From Thermoanaerobaculia bacterium (GTDB taxonomy: Bacteria; Acidobacteriota; Thermoanaerobaculia; UBA5066): 33,387 nt of DNA. Under the pieces are notes generated by a model that saw nothing but the letters and a program-made list of their open reading frames with translations, was not told the origin of the DNA and made no database searches. Positions within the stretch are counted from its first letter, which is position 1, and the number at the start of each line of letters is the position of its first letter. The position numbers and the translations under genes were made by a program. The stretch is taken from contig JAJVIN010000053.1 in assembly GCA_022071945.1 (NCBI GenBank), positions 1 to 33,387 on the forward strand, read 5' to 3'. This document shows, piece after piece, positions 31,276-33,387 of the stretch.

Positions 31276-32654
31276 GCGCGCCTGGCGTGACCCTCACCCT
31301 CCGATCCGAGCACCTCGCGTCGCTCGGGGCCCTCCTCTTCGATCGCACCGACGTCGAGTCGGCAGCGTACGTGCTCTGCGGCAGGAGCGCTGGGGAGGAC
31401 GGTAGCGAGAGGCTGCTCTCCCGGGCCGTGGTTCCTGTTCGTCCCCAGCACTACCGGCGCCGGGAGCGCGACCGGCTCTCCGTCGCTGACGAGTCGTTCG
31501 TCCCGGTCGTGAAGCGCGTCCGCACCGAGGGCGGCGCGCTCCTCCTGGCTCACAGCCACCCGGACGGGCCGCTCGCCTTCTCTGAGCAGGACGACCGCGA
31601 GGAGGCCCGCCTCTTCGCCGCCGTGCAGCGACGCGCACCGGGGCCGCACGGCTCCCTCGTCTTCACGGCACCGGACGAGCTCGTTGGGCGCGTCTGGCGG
31701 CCCGATGGCCGAACGGGGCCCATGGCGCGGGTCACCGTCGTCGGGGAGCGGCTCCGGGTCCTCGTCGGAGGCGCCGAGGACGTCTCGCCGATCTTCGACC
31801 GTCAGGTTCGCGCCTTCGGGCCGGACGTCCAGCGGGTGCTCGCTGACCTCACCGTGGGCGTCGTCGGGCTCGGGGGAACGGGCTCCGCCGTCTTCGAGCA
31901 GCTGCTGCGACTCGGGGTCGGGCGCCTCCTCCTCATCGACGACGACCGCTTCGACGGGACGAACGTGAACCGCGTCCACGGCTCGCGCCTCACCGACGTC
32001 GGCCGGCCGAAGGTAGAGATCGCGAGCCGGACCGCTGCCGACAGCGGCCTGCCCACGCGCGTCACGGCGATCGACGGCAGCGTCTTGGACGCCTCCGTGG
32101 CACGCCGGCTCCGGGGTTGCGACGTAGTCTTCGGCTGCACGGACCGCCAGCTCCCCCGGCTCGTGCTGAGCCGGCTCGCCACGCGGTATCTCATCCCGGT
32201 GATCGACGTCGGGGCGCTCGTCGACGCCCACGACGGGACGATCCGGTCCGTGGCCGGGCGCGTCACGACGCTCGTGCCGGGAGCGTCCTGCCTGCTGTGC
32301 CGCGGTCAGGTCACCGCCGACGGCCTCCGCGCCGAGGCCCTGAGTGCCTCGGACCGAGAGCGCCTCGCCGCCGAGGGCTACGTCCGCGGACTGGACGCCC
32401 CCTCACCCGCCGTCGTGCCCTTCACGACCGTCGTGGCCTCCCTCGGCGTGGCCGAACTCCTCCAGCGCCTCACGGGCTTCATGGGCCCACGAGCCAGTAC
32501 CGAGACGCTCCTGCGCTTCGACCTGCCGAAGCTCGCCACGAACGCGGTCCCCCCGAGCGCCTCGTGCGACTGTGCCGATGCCTCGACGTGGGGGCGGGGC
32601 GACGAGGAGCCGTTCCTCGGGCTCACGTGGCGCCAGGAGGCGCCGGCGCGGTGA
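31272..32654 (+). CDS. JAB/JAMM protease - E1 (ThiF-like) activating enzyme fusion
   Basis: A 460-aa two-domain enzyme. Residues 5-150 are a JAB/JAMM metalloprotease with Glu29, His94-Ser-His96-Pro, Ser104 and Asp107 (AHSHPDGPLAFSEQD), all metal-site residues present. Residues 175-430 are a ThiF/E1 adenylation domain with GLGGTGS (199-205), DDDRFDGTNVNR (223-234), DR at 291-292 and a Cys pair CLLC (340-343) that could bind zinc with CDC (432-434). No cysteine lies in the region where E1 enzymes carry the thioester cysteine; the remaining ones are Cys36, Cys283 and Cys289. The enzyme should both activate the modifier and process or remove it. GTG 31272 overlaps the E2 stop. Confidence 0.92.
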   Translation: MSAPGVTLTLRSEHLASLGALLFDRTDVESAAYVLCGRSAGEDGSERLLSRAVVPVRPQHYRRRERDRLSVADESFVPVVKRVRTEGGALLLAHSHPDGPLAFSEQDDREEARLFAAVQRRAPGPHGSLVFTAPDELVGRVWRPDGRTGPMARVTVVGERLRVLVGGAEDVSPIFDRQVRAFGPDVQRVLADLTVGVVGLGGTGSAVFEQLLRLGVGRLLLIDDDRFDGTNVNRVHGSRLTDVGRPKVEIASRTAADSGLPTRVTAIDGSVLDASVARRLRGCDVVFGCTDRQLPRLVLSRLATRYLIPVIDVGALVDAHDGTIRSVAGRVTTLVPGASCLLCRGQVTADGLRAEALSASDRERLAAEGYVRGLDAPSPAVVPFTTVVASLGVAELLQRLTGFMGPRASTETLLRFDLPKLATNAVPPSASCDCADASTWGRGDEEPFLGLTWRQEAPAR

Positions 32655-33013
32655 TCGAGCGGCTCCTCGGAGTCGTCCGGCGCGTCCTTCCGGCGGCCGC
32701 CGCCCGGCTCCTTCGGCGGAGGCACTACGGCGCGGGGACGCGGTGCCCCAGGACCGCCGCACCGGAGGCGGAACGCCTCGCACGGCGGGGTCGCCTCGTC
32801 ATCCTCCTGAAGGGCACGCACCCGACGTGGCTTCTCGCGCCATGCCCGTGCCGGTGCGGCGAGATCCTCCGCGTGAACCTCATGCCTTCGGGAGCGCCGG
32901 CGTGGCAGCTGTCCGAGGACGCCAGCGGTAGGATCACGGTCTGGCCGTCGTTGATCGTCACCGCCTGCGGAAGCCACTTCTGGATCACCGCCGGAAGCGT
33001 CCGTTGGGTGTAG
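32651..33013 (+). CDS. DUF6527-type Cys/His protein of bacterial ubiquitin-like operons
   Basis: A 120-aa protein. After a basic helix (residues 1-25) it shows the pattern I associate with the DUF6527 family: CPCRCGEIL (Cys65, 67, 69), a WQL/ITVWPS strand pair and CGSHFWITAGSVRW (Cys106, His109). The Cys/His set probably holds a zinc ion. DUF6527 proteins recur as the last component of E1/E2/Ubl operons in bacteria; their exact role (protease or target selection) I cannot settle from sequence. GTG 32651 overlaps the E1 stop by 4 nt, so it is translated with it. Confidence 0.8.
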   Translation: MIERLLGVVRRVLPAAAARLLRRRHYGAGTRCPRTAAPEAERLARRGRLVILLKGTHPTWLLAPCPCRCGEILRVNLMPSGAPAWQLSEDASGRITVWPSLIVTACGSHFWITAGSVRWV

Positions 33014-33332
33014 GTTCACGCCGTTGATGGCTGAGGAGGACCATCTCGCGGCCGGTCCGCGCCGCGATGCCGCGTAAGCACAGGTGATCGGCACTGGCGG
33101 GCCGGTTCCCCGGAAGCTCGCATGTCCCTCTCTAATCAGCGATTGTCTTCCCAGCCATGCCCCGCCTCCAGGACGAACAACGATCGGGACGCCACGACAC
33201 CTCGCGGGGTGCGCGGATCTTGCTTGTGCGTCCTCCTATTCAACTCGAATGCTCCAGCTTCCCTCCGTGCCAATATGGATGAGACACGAGATCCCGGAAA
33301 ATTAGTGAGCAGGGCGGGGAGGTGAGACCCCG
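33014..33332. other. Intergenic region after the ubiquitin-like operon
   Basis: About 320 bases with only short poor frames. No intrinsic terminator with a T-run and no tRNA or repeat was found. It should hold the end of the upstream transcript and the promoter of the gene starting at 33333. Confidence 0.35.
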
Positions 33333-33387
33333 ATGGCGAAAACGGAGACGGTACCTGACAAGGGCTCGGCCGAAGTGCTCGAGAGGG
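33333..33387 (+). CDS. Start of a further gene, cut by the window edge
   Basis: A purine-rich GGGGAGGTGAG (about 33316-33326) precedes ATG 33333, and 18 codons are open to the edge (MAKTETVPDKGSAEVLER). The Lys/Glu-rich start gives no identity. It is on the same strand as the ubiquitin-like operon and could be a further cargo gene. Confidence 0.5.
   Translation, partial: MAKTETVPDKGSAEVLER

Larger units (their letters stand above)
7906..33387. mobile_element. Probable integrative element or island; right end outside the window
   Basis: The interpretation rests on three things: the cut tRNA-Pro half with its native terminator at 7802-7905, two tyrosine recombinase genes at 25.9-28.4 kb, and cargo typical of such elements (metal efflux, transfer-type ATPases, a conjugation-type defence operon). 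If it is correct, the intact tRNA-Pro(GGG), sharing about 45 bp with the fragment, forms the right junction beyond 33,387. The broken tRNA-Thr half at 27,155 means the region may instead be a composite of nested insertions. Boundaries inside the window are not proven. Confidence 0.4.

Overview
The window is a high-GC bacterial segment. It uses GTG and ATG starts, many genes overlap by 4 nt (ATGA or GTGA), and Shine-Dalgarno sites are visible at several operon heads. The gene types (a very large cytoplasmic Ser/Thr kinase fused to other domains, a Czc operon with a PII-like protein, integrated mobile DNA) would suit an acidobacterial or deltaproteobacterial-type genome. No marker gene is present, so that placement is a guess.

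Layout. (1) 1-7,860 looks like resident sequence: a small hypothetical gene, a tandem-repeat beta-helix protein (676-2481, +) and, facing it, a 1352-residue kinase/AAA/solute-binding-like fusion (2871-6929, -). (2) At 7861-7905 the 3' half of a proline tRNA (anticodon GGG) lies on the minus strand with a terminator behind it. This is what a displaced attachment site of an integrative element looks like. Under this reading everything to the right is element DNA and the intact tRNA-Pro lies beyond the right edge. (3) 8,085-18,960 is a metal and sulfur module: an ArsR-rhodanese regulator, a DsrE-like protein, the scar of a flavoprotein gene, a small Cys-rich exported protein, a CzcCBA-type divalent metal efflux system, a PII-like protein and a P1B-type ATPase with an unusual APC motif. 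A Met-rich exported protein faces them across overlapping terminators. (4) 19,396-28,430 is a mobility module: two HerA/VirD4-type ATPases, several small membrane proteins, a winged-helix protein with a C-terminal membrane segment, and two tyrosine recombinases. The 5' half of a threonine tRNA (GGT) lies between the recombinases. No relaxase was seen.

(5) The most interesting part is 28,517-33,013. On the plus strand there is a compact, overlapping operon for a bacterial ubiquitin-like conjugation system: a single-domain ubiquitin-like protein, an E2-fold protein, a JAB protease-E1 fusion and a DUF6527-type Cys/His protein. Neither the E1 nor the E2 shows a convincing canonical catalytic cysteine. 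Divergent from it, and sharing a 175-nt promoter region with interleaved inverted repeats, is a minus-strand trio: a sigma-70-like factor, a charged helical protein and an ImmA/IrrE-type metallopeptidase. I propose, as inference only, that the trio is a proteolytically triggered sigma switch controlling the conjugation operon, together forming a mobile defence cargo.

A further gene starts at 33,333 and runs off the right end.
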